From contig NZ_JAMYJR010000028.1 of the NCBI RefSeq assembly GCF_024137025.1, forward strand, positions 212,040 through 276,039: a DNA stretch of 64,000 bases, written 5' to 3'. The notes below the pieces were generated by a model, which was given only the letters and a program-made list of their open reading frames with translations, had not been told where the DNA came from and did not search any database. Positions within the stretch are counted from its first letter, which is position 1. Each line of letters starts with the position of its first letter. This DNA is from Paractinoplanes aksuensis (lineage in GTDB: Bacteria > Actinomycetota > Actinomycetes > Mycobacteriales > Micromonosporaceae). Shown here in pieces: positions 47,706 through 54,188 of this stretch. The position numbers and the translations under genes are program-made.

Positions 47706-47898
47706 GCGAGCTCACCCCAGCTCTGTTTGATGTCCAGGAGTTCGTACTGGGGAAAGACCGCCAGGAGCCGGTCGTGACCGCCTCGACGAGCAGCCGCCAC
47801 CCCTCGCCGACCGACGCCACCTCGAAGTCACCGTTCCGGCCGTGCGGCCGCAGCCGGCCCAACAATTCGGGGCTGTTGACGGGATCGAGGCACCACAT
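47706..47898 (-). pseudogene. Small frameshifted and truncated gene
   Basis: From ATG 47898 the minus strand encodes MWCLDPVNSPELLGRLRPHG, NGDFEVASVGEGWRLLVEAV, and then loses sense. A one-base shift near 47770 restores RLLAVFPQYELLDIKQSWGE, LAHHSRVV. The reading then runs into the NB-ARC fragment without a stop of its own. The amino-acid pattern is clearly protein-like in both parts, but I do not know the family. Confidence 0.55.
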
Positions 47899-48022
47899 CG
47901 ACCGAGTTTCCCACGCGATCGTCGTCGGATCGGTGCGCGGGCAACCCGGCGGCCGGTGACGCAAAGCGGACGAGGGGCTGTGAGTACGACCCCGGGCCCG
48001 GCACGCGTTCGCATCGCGCGGA

Positions 48023-49432
48023 TCAGGCGGGGGCCGCGACGGGTGGCGTGTTGGTCCAGTCGGGTGGGTCGGACGGGTGCAGGGCCGGGTCGTCGACCGC
48101 GAAGGTGCGGACCGGACCCGGGGGAGTGGACGGGCCCTCGAAGCGGACCGTGACGACGCCGCGGCCGCTGCCCCATACCCAGCCGGAGCCGTGGTTGTCG
48201 TGACGCACGTCCTGGCCCGGGCGCCAGTCGGTGGCTGCGGGCGGCGTCGGCCTCCCCGGTGCCGTGGGCGGGGAGCCCTCTTCATGGTCGGCGGGCCGAT
48301 GGTGGGCGCCGGAAGTGGCGAAGGTGTCCGGGGTGGCGGTGACCGTGGAGCCGAACAGGTCGTCCTGGACGAAGTCGGCCAGGGTGGTGGCGCCGACGCC
48401 CAGCAGGCGGATGCCGGCCGAGGTGTCGATCTCGGCCAGCAGGGTGCGGGCGAACTGGGCGACCAGCCGCGGGTCGTCCGTGGGCTGGGCCCGGGTGGCC
48501 GAGCGGGTGATCGTGGTGAAGTCGTGGTGGCGGACCTTGATGGTGACCGTGCGGGCCGACAGGCCGCCCGCCCGCAGGCGGCTGCCGACGCGGGTGGCCA
48601 GCAGGTCGATCTCATGGTTGAGGCGCCCGCGGTCGGTCAGGTCGAACTCGAACGTCTCCTCGGCCGAGACGGATTTGGCCTCGCGTTCACCGACCACCGC
48701 GCGGTCGTCCTCGGCGCGGGCCAGCCGGTAGAGGCCGGCGCCGTGGGCCTGGCCGAACCAGTCGATCAGGTCGGACCGGTCGACGCGGGCCAGGTCGCCG
48801 ATGGTGTGCAGGCCGGAGCGGCGCAGGCGTTCGGCGGTGGCGGGGCCCACGCCGGGCAGACGGGTCACCGGCAGTGGGTGCAGCACGGCCTGTTCATCGC
48901 CGGGAGCGACGACGGTCAGGCCGTTGGGTTTGTTCAGGTCGGAGCCGATCTTGGCCACCAGTTTGGAGGTGCCGATGCCGATCGACGCCGTCACCCCGCC
49001 GGTGGCCGCCGCGATCTCGCGCCGGGCCTGCTCGGCCAGGGCGGTGACGCCGCCCACCGTCAGGTCGTGGTGGCCGGCCGCGGCCAGGTCGAGGTACGCC
49101 TCGTCGATCGAGACCTGTTCGACCAGCGGCGACAGCTCGGCCAGCACGGCCATGACAACCTCGCTGGTCTTGCGGTAGGCGGCGAACCGCGGCGCGAGAA
49201 ACGCCGTGCCGGACGGGCAGCGGCGTCGAGCCTCGGCCGTCGGCATGGCCGAACGGGCCCCGAACTGCCGGGCCTCGTACGACGCCGTGGCCACCACGCC
49301 CCGCCCGGCCACCCCGCCGACGACGACCGGCCGGCCGCGCAGCGAAACCTTGTCGCGCTGCTCGACCGCCGCGAACATCGCGTCCAGGTCGACGTGGGCA
49401 ATGCTCGCCTCACGCCTTCGTCCACCACTCAC
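48023..49432 (-). CDS. dinB: DNA polymerase IV (Y-family)
   Basis: A 469-aa translesion polymerase. Catalytic carboxylates are in IAHVDLDAMFAAVEQRD and QVSIDEAYLDL, the helix-hairpin-helix is RLPGVGPATAERLRRSG, and the little-finger domain contains ARTVTIKVRHHDFTTITRS. The polymerase body ends near residue 365 with the LLGVGATTLADF motif. About 100 residues follow with a proline-rich spacer and a folded-looking unit (WRPGQDVRHDNHGSGWVWGS, GVVTVRFEGP, TFAVDDPAL) found in many actinobacterial PolIV proteins. It is the last of four same-strand genes with short gaps (globin, regulator, RibD-C protein, PolIV), so it may be induced with them. Confidence 0.95.
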   Translation of the reverse strand: MSGGRRREASIAHVDLDAMFAAVEQRDKVSLRGRPVVVGGVAGRGVVATASYEARQFGARSAMPTAEARRRCPSGTAFLAPRFAAYRKTSEVVMAVLAELSPLVEQVSIDEAYLDLAAAGHHDLTVGGVTALAEQARREIAAATGGVTASIGIGTSKLVAKIGSDLNKPNGLTVVAPGDEQAVLHPLPVTRLPGVGPATAERLRRSGLHTIGDLARVDRSDLIDWFGQAHGAGLYRLARAEDDRAVVGEREAKSVSAEETFEFDLTDRGRLNHEIDLLATRVGSRLRAGGLSARTVTIKVRHHDFTTITRSATRAQPTDDPRLVAQFARTLLAEIDTSAGIRLLGVGATTLADFVQDDLFGSTVTATPDTFATSGAHHRPADHEEGSPPTAPGRPTPPAATDWRPGQDVRHDNHGSGWVWGSGRGVVTVRFEGPSTPPGPVRTFAVDDPALHPSDPPDWTNTPPVAAPA

Positions 49433-49484
49433 CCCTCCAGTGTCGTTCAGGGGTACGACAAAACCGCGCCCGCCGCCGCCGACG

Positions 49485-50075
49485 TCACCGGGCGGCGCCC
49501 TGGGGGTGCAGGGTGGGGCGGTAGACGAATTCCTGGATGCGGCCGTCGAGGGTGCGGGTCTCGACCAGGTCGAGGTCGAAGTCGGCCGCGCCCCGGAAGA
49601 TGGGGTCCTCGCCGGTCTGGCCGGTGATCACCGGGAACAGCGTGACCTGCACGAAGTCGACCAGGCCGGCCGCCATCAGGGCCCGGTTCATCGACAGGCT
49701 GCCGTGGGAGCGCAGCGGCACCGCGGACTCCTGCTTGAGCCGGGCCACCACGTCGACGGCGTCGCCCTTGACCACCGTGCCGTCCGGCCAGTCGAGGGGG
49801 CCGTCCAGGGCGTTCGAGATGACCGTGGCGGGCAGGCCGACCATCCGGGTCACCCAGGGATCCCGTACGGATTCCTCGGCGCCCGAGGCGAGCAGCCCCA
49901 CGAACGCACGGTAGGTGTTGGCGCCGAAGACCATGCGCTGTTCCCGTTCGTACTGGGAAAGCCTGTGCTTCAGAAGTTCGGGGCCCTGCTTGCCCCAGTA
50001 GCCGGTCCAGTCGCCGCCGGCCGCGCCGAAGCCGTCGAGGCTGGAGAAGACGTCGAAGGTGTAGGTCGCTGTCAT
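49485..50075 (-). CDS. RibD C-terminal / dihydrofolate-reductase-fold protein
   Basis: A 196-aa DHFR-like protein: VFSSLDGFGAAGGDWTGYW at the N-terminus, MVFGANTYRAFVGLLASG in the middle, and LRSHGSLSMNRALMAAGLVDFVQVTLFPVITG near residues 122-153 are the RibD-C signatures. These proteins reduce unknown substrates with NADPH and are numerous in actinobacteria. It lies 30 bp after the regulator gene and 52 bp before the polymerase IV gene on the same strand. Confidence 0.85.
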   Translation of the reverse strand: MTATYTFDVFSSLDGFGAAGGDWTGYWGKQGPELLKHRLSQYEREQRMVFGANTYRAFVGLLASGAEESVRDPWVTRMVGLPATVISNALDGPLDWPDGTVVKGDAVDVVARLKQESAVPLRSHGSLSMNRALMAAGLVDFVQVTLFPVITGQTGEDPIFRGAADFDLDLVETRTLDGRIQEFVYRPTLHPQGAAR

Positions 50076-50105
50076 GAACGGTTGGACCGACGGCGACGCC
50101 GAAAC

Positions 50106-50765
50106 TCATCGGGCGGGCAGGTCGACCACGCAGAGCTCGGGCTCGACGAACGGGCGCAGGGTGGCGCCCCCGACGATGTGTTCGACGAGGCCGCGGTGGG
50201 CGGCGCAGACCACCGACGGGTTGCGGCGAGCCGATTCCCGGAACGGGCACGTCCGCAGCCCCAGTCCGGACTCGATCGGCTCGGGGCTGAACTCGAGCCG
50301 GTCGAGCACCCTCACCAGCGCCGCCGTCCGGTCGGCCTCCGCCGGCACCGAGCGCAGCAGGTCCTCACCCCAGGCCCGTCCGGCGGCGACGGCGCGGTCG
50401 GTGGCCAGCTCGTCGGCCAGGGCGTCGATCAGCTGGTCGCGGGGGTCCGGGTTGCGCGTCGCCGTGTAGAAGAGCCGGGGCCGCCCCCGCCGCGGCTCGT
50501 GGCCCGCCGCGGCCTCGACCAGGCCGGCCTCGGCCAGCTGGTCGAGGTGGGCGCGGACCGTGGTCACGTGCAGGCCGAGCTCGGCCGCGAGGAGCCGGGC
50601 GTCGACCGGGCCGGCCGCCGACCGGATCGTGTCGAGGATCCGGCGGCGGCTCGGCGCGGCCAGCGCGGCGTACGGGTTCCGGCCCCCGGCCGGCTGCGCG
50701 GCGTACGGGTTCCGGCCCCCGGCCGGTGCCGGCTGCGCGGCGTCCGGGTTCAGGCCGCCGGCCAT
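50106..50765 (-). CDS. HTH regulator with conserved cysteines (COG2345/SufR-like)
   Basis: A 219-aa regulator; ATG 50765 overlaps the end of the globin gene by 16 bp. The winged HTH is at about 35-90 (LAAPSRRRILDTIRSAAGPV, LHVTTVRAHLDQLAEAGLVE, RGRPRLFYTA). The effector part ends with LRTCPFRESARRNPSVVCAAHRGLVEHIVGG and a third cysteine in ELCVVDL; three cysteines in this arrangement are typical of COG2345 proteins, some of which (SufR) bind an Fe-S cluster. The first ~30 residues are three imperfect GGRNPYAAQPA repeats. Coupling to a globin suggests it senses NO or oxygen (inference). Confidence 0.8.
   Translation of the reverse strand: MAGGLNPDAAQPAPAGGRNPYAAQPAGGRNPYAALAAPSRRRILDTIRSAAGPVDARLLAAELGLHVTTVRAHLDQLAEAGLVEAAAGHEPRRGRPRLFYTATRNPDPRDQLIDALADELATDRAVAAGRAWGEDLLRSVPAEADRTAALVRVLDRLEFSPEPIESGLGLRTCPFRESARRNPSVVCAAHRGLVEHIVGGATLRPFVEPELCVVDLPAR
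50665..50763 (-). repeat. Three imperfect ~33-bp repeats at the 5' end of the regulator gene
   Basis: Units begin at 50665, 50698 and 50737 on the plus strand; the middle one has a 6-bp insertion. They encode GGRNPYAAQPA-like residues just after the start codon, outside the DNA-binding domain. Confidence 0.85.
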
Positions 50766-51145
50766 TGCAACCTGCGCTGGCTGAGGCGCCGGTGCATGGC
50801 GCCGGCGATCCGCTCGGCCTGCCGCTTGGCCAGCTCGGCCTTGGGCCCGGCGAAGCGTTCGTCGACGGCCCGGCCCCACAACTCGACCCATCGCGCGAAG
50901 TGCTGCGGTTCGAGCTGGAACTTGTTGTCGAGCGCGAAGTGCAGCTGCAGCGCGTTCCGCTTGTACGAGCCCGTGCGGAACAGCGCCGTCTCCCAGAAGT
51001 CGCACATGATCGGCATGTGCGCCTCGAGATCCATCCGGGCGATGTCGGTGAAGATCGGGCCGATCAGCGGATCAGCGAACGCCTGCCGGTAGAAGGCCCC
51101 GACCAATTCCTGTACGTCGGGACGACCGGCCAAATCTTGGGCCAT
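50750..51145 (-). CDS. Group III truncated haemoglobin
   Basis: A 131-aa 2/2 globin from ATG 51145 (TTG 51163 would add six residues). Group III pattern: DVQELVGAFYRQAFADPLIGPIFTDIARMDLEAHMPIMCDFWET, with the conserved FWE motif, and proximal histidine expected in ALQLHFALDNKFQLEPQHFARWVELW. Group III globins occur in bacteria that meet nitrosative or microaerobic stress. Co-transcription with the cysteine-containing regulator supports a role with NO. An AT-rich inverted repeat overlaps the promoter. Confidence 0.88.
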   Translation of the reverse strand: MAQDLAGRPDVQELVGAFYRQAFADPLIGPIFTDIARMDLEAHMPIMCDFWETALFRTGSYKRNALQLHFALDNKFQLEPQHFARWVELWGRAVDERFAGPKAELAKRQAERIAGAMHRRLSQRRLQWPAA

Positions 51146-51151
51146 GCCCCC

Positions 51152-51157
51152 AGCGTA
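51152..51157 (-). promoter_or_regulatory. -10 element of a leaderless promoter for the globin operon
   Basis: TACGCT on the minus strand lies 6 nt before ATG 51145. The AT-rich palindrome 51162-51189 would cover the -35 to -10 spacer. Confidence 0.45.
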
Positions 51158-51161
51158 GGTC

Positions 51162-51189
51162 AATAAAAAGGGTATCGGCCATCTTTATT
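51162..51189. promoter_or_regulatory. AT-rich inverted repeat between globin promoter and cupin gene
   Basis: AATAAA (51162-51167) and TTTATT (51184-51189) are inverted around 16 nt and stand out from the GC-rich surroundings. The element overlaps the globin promoter spacer and the cupin stop codon, so it could be an operator for the co-encoded regulator or a weak terminator for the cupin gene. Confidence 0.4.
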
Positions 51190-51580
51190 AGGAGAAGCGC
51201 AAGTGACGTCGCTCAGCCTGCTCCTGCTCGCTGACCACGGTCAGGATCGGCGTCCCGGGCGGCGCGAACATGATCACCAGGAAGAGTGTCGGGCTGTCCG
51301 TGAGGTTGTTGGCGCCCCGGTAGTGGATCGTGTCGCCGCCCGGCTCGAACAGCGTGTCGCCGGCCTTGAGCACCCGTGGCCGTTCCCCTTCCAGCTCGAA
51401 GAGGAGTTCGCCCTGGATGACGTAGCCGAAGATGGGGCCGGGGTGCCGGTGCGGCGGTGCGCCGGGGTCGCCGGGGCCGAGGGTGACCGTGATGGTGCGG
51501 GCCTCGGCGCCGGCCGGGATCAGGGCGGCGGCGTCGGGCCGGGTCGCGATCAGGTCGACCCCGGGTGGCAGCTGACTCAT
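51188..51580 (-). CDS. Cupin-domain protein
   Basis: A 130-aa single-domain cupin. Motif 1 appears as PPHRHPGPIFGYVIQGELLFELEG and motif 2 as GDTLFEPGGDTIHYRGANN; the His-x-His pair and following Glu/His positions suggest a metal site. AGGAGGA lies 6 nt before ATG 51580. Small cupins of this sort have varied roles and the substrate is unknown. It is divergent from the CBM2 protein, so the CebR-type box at 51675 lies in a shared region and might affect both. Confidence 0.85.
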   Translation of the reverse strand: MSQLPPGVDLIATRPDAAALIPAGAEARTITVTLGPGDPGAPPHRHPGPIFGYVIQGELLFELEGERPRVLKAGDTLFEPGGDTIHYRGANNLTDSPTLFLVIMFAPPGTPILTVVSEQEQAERRHLRFS

Positions 51581-51674
51581 GTGTTCCTCCTGAGCGGATT
51601 GGCGTACGAGACAGGACAGCGGAGCCCTCCCATTCGTGACATCGCTGCCATATGCAACTACAGTCATCGATATA

Positions 51675-51688
51675 TGGGAGCGCTCCCA
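51675..51688. promoter_or_regulatory. CebR-type operator
   Basis: TGGGAGCGCTCCCA, a perfect 14-bp palindrome identical to the CebR binding site known from streptomycetes. It lies 22 nt upstream of GTG 51710 and within the presumed promoter region (TACAGT-like element at 51658). CebR is a LacI-family repressor released by cello-oligosaccharides. Confidence 0.88.
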
Positions 51689-51709
51689 AATTAAGCGGAG
51701 GTGGTTGTC

Positions 51710-52858
51710 GTGCGAGGTCGGGTGCTGGCTGTCCTGACGGCGGCGTCGGTGGTGGTAGCGGGCGGGGCCGGGGTGCGGGCGGCGTCGGCGGCGCCGGTGT
51801 GCACGGTCGGCTGGACGGCCAACCAGTGGTCGACCGGGTTCACGGCCGAGGTGCAGGTCACCAACGGCGGGGCGGCGGTCACCTCGTGGACGCTGTCGTG
51901 GACGTTCGCCGGCGATCAGCGGGTCACCAACGGCTGGAACGCCACCGTCACCCAGGCCGGGAACGTCGTCACAGCGGCCGGCGTCGGCTGGAACGGGCCG
52001 CTGGCGACCGGGGCGTCCGCGCGGTTCGGCTTCCAGGGGACGTACTCGGGCACCAACGCCACCCCTACGGACTTCAGCTTCAACGGCGTCTCGTGCAGCG
52101 GTGACACCCCGCCACCGACCACCCCGCCCACGACGCCGCCCACGACGCCGCCCACGACGCCGCCCACGACGCCGCCGCCAGCGGGCGAGCAGGGCGATGG
52201 CTTCGAGAACCAGACGGGCAGCGTCCCCGGCGGTAACTGGGCCGTCACCTATCCCGACTGCTCCGGGGCAGGCAGTGCGGCCATCGACCGTACGGTCGCT
52301 CGCAGTGGCTCGGCGTCGCTGCGCATCAACGGCGCCGCGGGCTACTGCAACCACGTCTTCGTGCGCAACACCCAGATCCTCGGCACCACGACCACGGCCT
52401 GGTACGTCCGCTTCTGGGTGCGGCACACCACGGCACTGCCCGCCGCTCACGTCACCGCCGTGGCCATGTCGGACTCGGCCGACGGCCACCGGGACCTGCG
52501 GTTCGGTGGCCAGAACGGCGCGCTGCAGTTCAACCGCGCCTCCGACGACGCGACCCTGCCCGAGCAGAGCCCAGCCGGCGTCGCCCTCTCGGCCCCGCTG
52601 CCGGTCAACACGTGGAACTGCGTCGAGTACAAAGTCGACGGTCGTGACGGCGCCATCGAGACCTGGCTCAACGGCACCTCGGTACCGGGTCTGAAGGCCG
52701 ACGGCACCCCGACCCACGACATCGACGGCCAGTGGCTCAACCGCACCTGGCGCCCGGCGCTCACCGACCTGCGCCTGGGCTGGGAGAGCTACGGCGACGG
52801 CGCCGACACCCTGTGGTACGACGACGTGGCCGTCAGCGCCGCCCGCAACGGCTGCTGA
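51710..52858 (+). CDS. Secreted CBM2 - PT linker - Cip1-like protein
   Basis: A 382-aa exported protein. GTG 51710 is chosen because GGAGG (51697-51701) stands 8 nt before it. The signal peptide ends near SAA-APV. Residues ~30-135 are a family 2 carbohydrate-binding module (CTVGWTANQWSTGFTAEVQV, WNATVTQAGNVVTAAGVGWNG, C...C ends). A TTPP linker follows, then a ~215-residue domain with NWAVTYPDCSGAGSAAIDRT, GYCNHVFVRN and LRLGWESYGDGADTLWYDDV, similar to the fungal cellulose-induced protein Cip1 and its actinobacterial relatives. It probably acts on plant cell wall, in line with the CebR box; its catalytic activity is uncertain. Confidence 0.85.
   Translation: MRGRVLAVLTAASVVVAGGAGVRAASAAPVCTVGWTANQWSTGFTAEVQVTNGGAAVTSWTLSWTFAGDQRVTNGWNATVTQAGNVVTAAGVGWNGPLATGASARFGFQGTYSGTNATPTDFSFNGVSCSGDTPPPTTPPTTPPTTPPTTPPTTPPPAGEQGDGFENQTGSVPGGNWAVTYPDCSGAGSAAIDRTVARSGSASLRINGAAGYCNHVFVRNTQILGTTTTAWYVRFWVRHTTALPAAHVTAVAMSDSADGHRDLRFGGQNGALQFNRASDDATLPEQSPAGVALSAPLPVNTWNCVEYKVDGRDGAIETWLNGTSVPGLKADGTPTHDIDGQWLNRTWRPALTDLRLGWESYGDGADTLWYDDVAVSAARNGC
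52118..52177 (+). repeat. Five 12-bp repeats encoding the TTPP linker
   Basis: Units of ACGACGCCGCCC (first copy ACCACCCCGCCC) are in frame and give PTTPPTTPP, the usual flexible linker between a binding module and a second domain. Confidence 0.9.
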
Positions 52859-52908
52859 GAGACGTGGTTGAATCCCTCGCACACGAGAACCACGGGGGAG
52901 AAGTAGCA

Positions 52909-54075
52909 GTGAGATTTCGATTGTTGAGGCTCGTTCCCGCGCTGCTGGCCGGGGCCGGGCTCGGGCTGGGTGCGGCCACGCCGGCGTCGGCCGCCGACGC
53001 GGAGCCGCTGGCCGCGGTCGCCAAGGCCGATGGCACGGCGCGCACGCTGCTGCTGGGTGGCACGCCGACCACGGTCCGGGGCATTCAGTTGAAGGGCGAG
53101 GGTGCGCCGGCCGTGCCCGCCTTCTCGCTGTCGTTCAGCCGGACGGCGCTGACCGGTGAGGTCGACTACTCGGACATCACCTGGGCCGAGGCCGGCAACA
53201 GGAACCTGTCGTCCGCGCAGTGGGTGATCGAGCAGGGCTACCCGTCCGTCAATCGCGGCACGCTCATCGCGGCGGCCGGGGTGAAGGTGCCGCCGGGCGC
53301 GTCCGCCGCGACCGTCAACCAGCTGCTGCGGCTGGGCACGCAGGCCGCGATCTGGAAGCGGACCGACAACGTCTCGCTCGGGGCGTGGCGAGCGGGCGCG
53401 GGCCTGGGCGCCGAGAACGAGTACGCGGTCGTCAAGAAGGTGTACGACTACTTGACCCGCCGGCAGGAGTCGCTCGGCGAGCCGCAGCGCACGGTGACCT
53501 TCGAGGAGCCGGGCTATGTCGACGCACCCGAGCTCATCGTCCGTGGCCCGGGCCGGATGGCGCTGACGGTCGAGAACGGGTACGCGATCACCGACTTCCG
53601 CTACTCCGGCGGCACCTGGCTGATCACCGAGGTCTACGGCGGGGGCGGCATCGCGTTCGTGCGGTCGATCGACCCGGAGCAGACCACGAAGGTCACCGCG
53701 ACGGCCGATCACGCTGTCGTGCCCGGTGTCGTGTTCCGCGGTGAGGGCGGCCCGCTGCTCACGCCGGCCGAGCCGTACGGCGACAAGGTCTCGGGCACGT
53801 TCGAGAAGAAGTACGCGAAGTGGAACGGCCCGATTCCGACGCCGAGCCCGGCGCCCGGGACGACGACCCCGCCGACCACCGCACCGACCAGCTCGCCCGC
53901 CGAGCCCAGCGCGTCGCCCACCGGCCGCGTGGGCGGTGACGGAGGCGAGGGTGGCGGGCTGCCCGTCACTGGTGCCCCGACGGGCGTCGTGCTGGCCGGG
54001 GCCGTCGCACTTCTCGTCCTGGGGGCGGGAACGGTCCTCCTGGTCCGGCGCCGCCGTCTGCGTTTCACGGCCTGA
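52909..54075 (+). CDS. LPxTG-anchored, thioester-domain-like surface protein without cysteine
   Basis: A 388-aa surface protein from GTG 52909 (GGGGGAGAAG upstream). Signal peptide ending ASAADAEP; residues ~35-170 resemble actinobacterial thioester domains, including YSDITW and the glutamine motif GTQAAIWKR. The (Y/F)CID cysteine that forms the thioester is replaced, and the mature protein has no cysteine at all. A second beta domain follows (RTVTFEEPGYVDAPELIVRG), a P/T/S-rich wall-spanning stretch, then LPVTG, a membrane helix and RRRR, the sortase signal. No sortase gene is in the window. A strong terminator follows the stop codon. Confidence 0.82.
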   Translation: MRFRLLRLVPALLAGAGLGLGAATPASAADAEPLAAVAKADGTARTLLLGGTPTTVRGIQLKGEGAPAVPAFSLSFSRTALTGEVDYSDITWAEAGNRNLSSAQWVIEQGYPSVNRGTLIAAAGVKVPPGASAATVNQLLRLGTQAAIWKRTDNVSLGAWRAGAGLGAENEYAVVKKVYDYLTRRQESLGEPQRTVTFEEPGYVDAPELIVRGPGRMALTVENGYAITDFRYSGGTWLITEVYGGGGIAFVRSIDPEQTTKVTATADHAVVPGVVFRGEGGPLLTPAEPYGDKVSGTFEKKYAKWNGPIPTPSPAPGTTTPPTTAPTSSPAEPSASPTGRVGGDGGEGGGLPVTGAPTGVVLAGAVALLVLGAGTVLLVRRRRLRFTA

Positions 54076-54084
54076 CCCGCGTAC

Positions 54085-54124
54085 GAAAATCTCCCCGGAC
54101 CCACGACGGCCCGGGGAGATTTTC
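54085..54124 (+). terminator. Strong intrinsic terminator
   Basis: A 14-bp perfect stem (54085-54098 with 54111-54124) and 12-nt loop. The stem carries four A-T pairs at its base, so the 3' arm ends in ATTTTC. It is placed 10 bp after the LPxTG gene. Confidence 0.9.
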
Positions 54125-54188
54125 CGTCTCAGCAAGTGGTTCTCGGTGCCGATGAGTCGTGAGAGACCACGCGGAGGACGGGGGAGCC

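Noticed and set aside
52118..52177. 12-bp repeats considered as a regulatory or recombination repeat
   Set aside because: They lie inside the coding sequence and give a standard TTPP linker.
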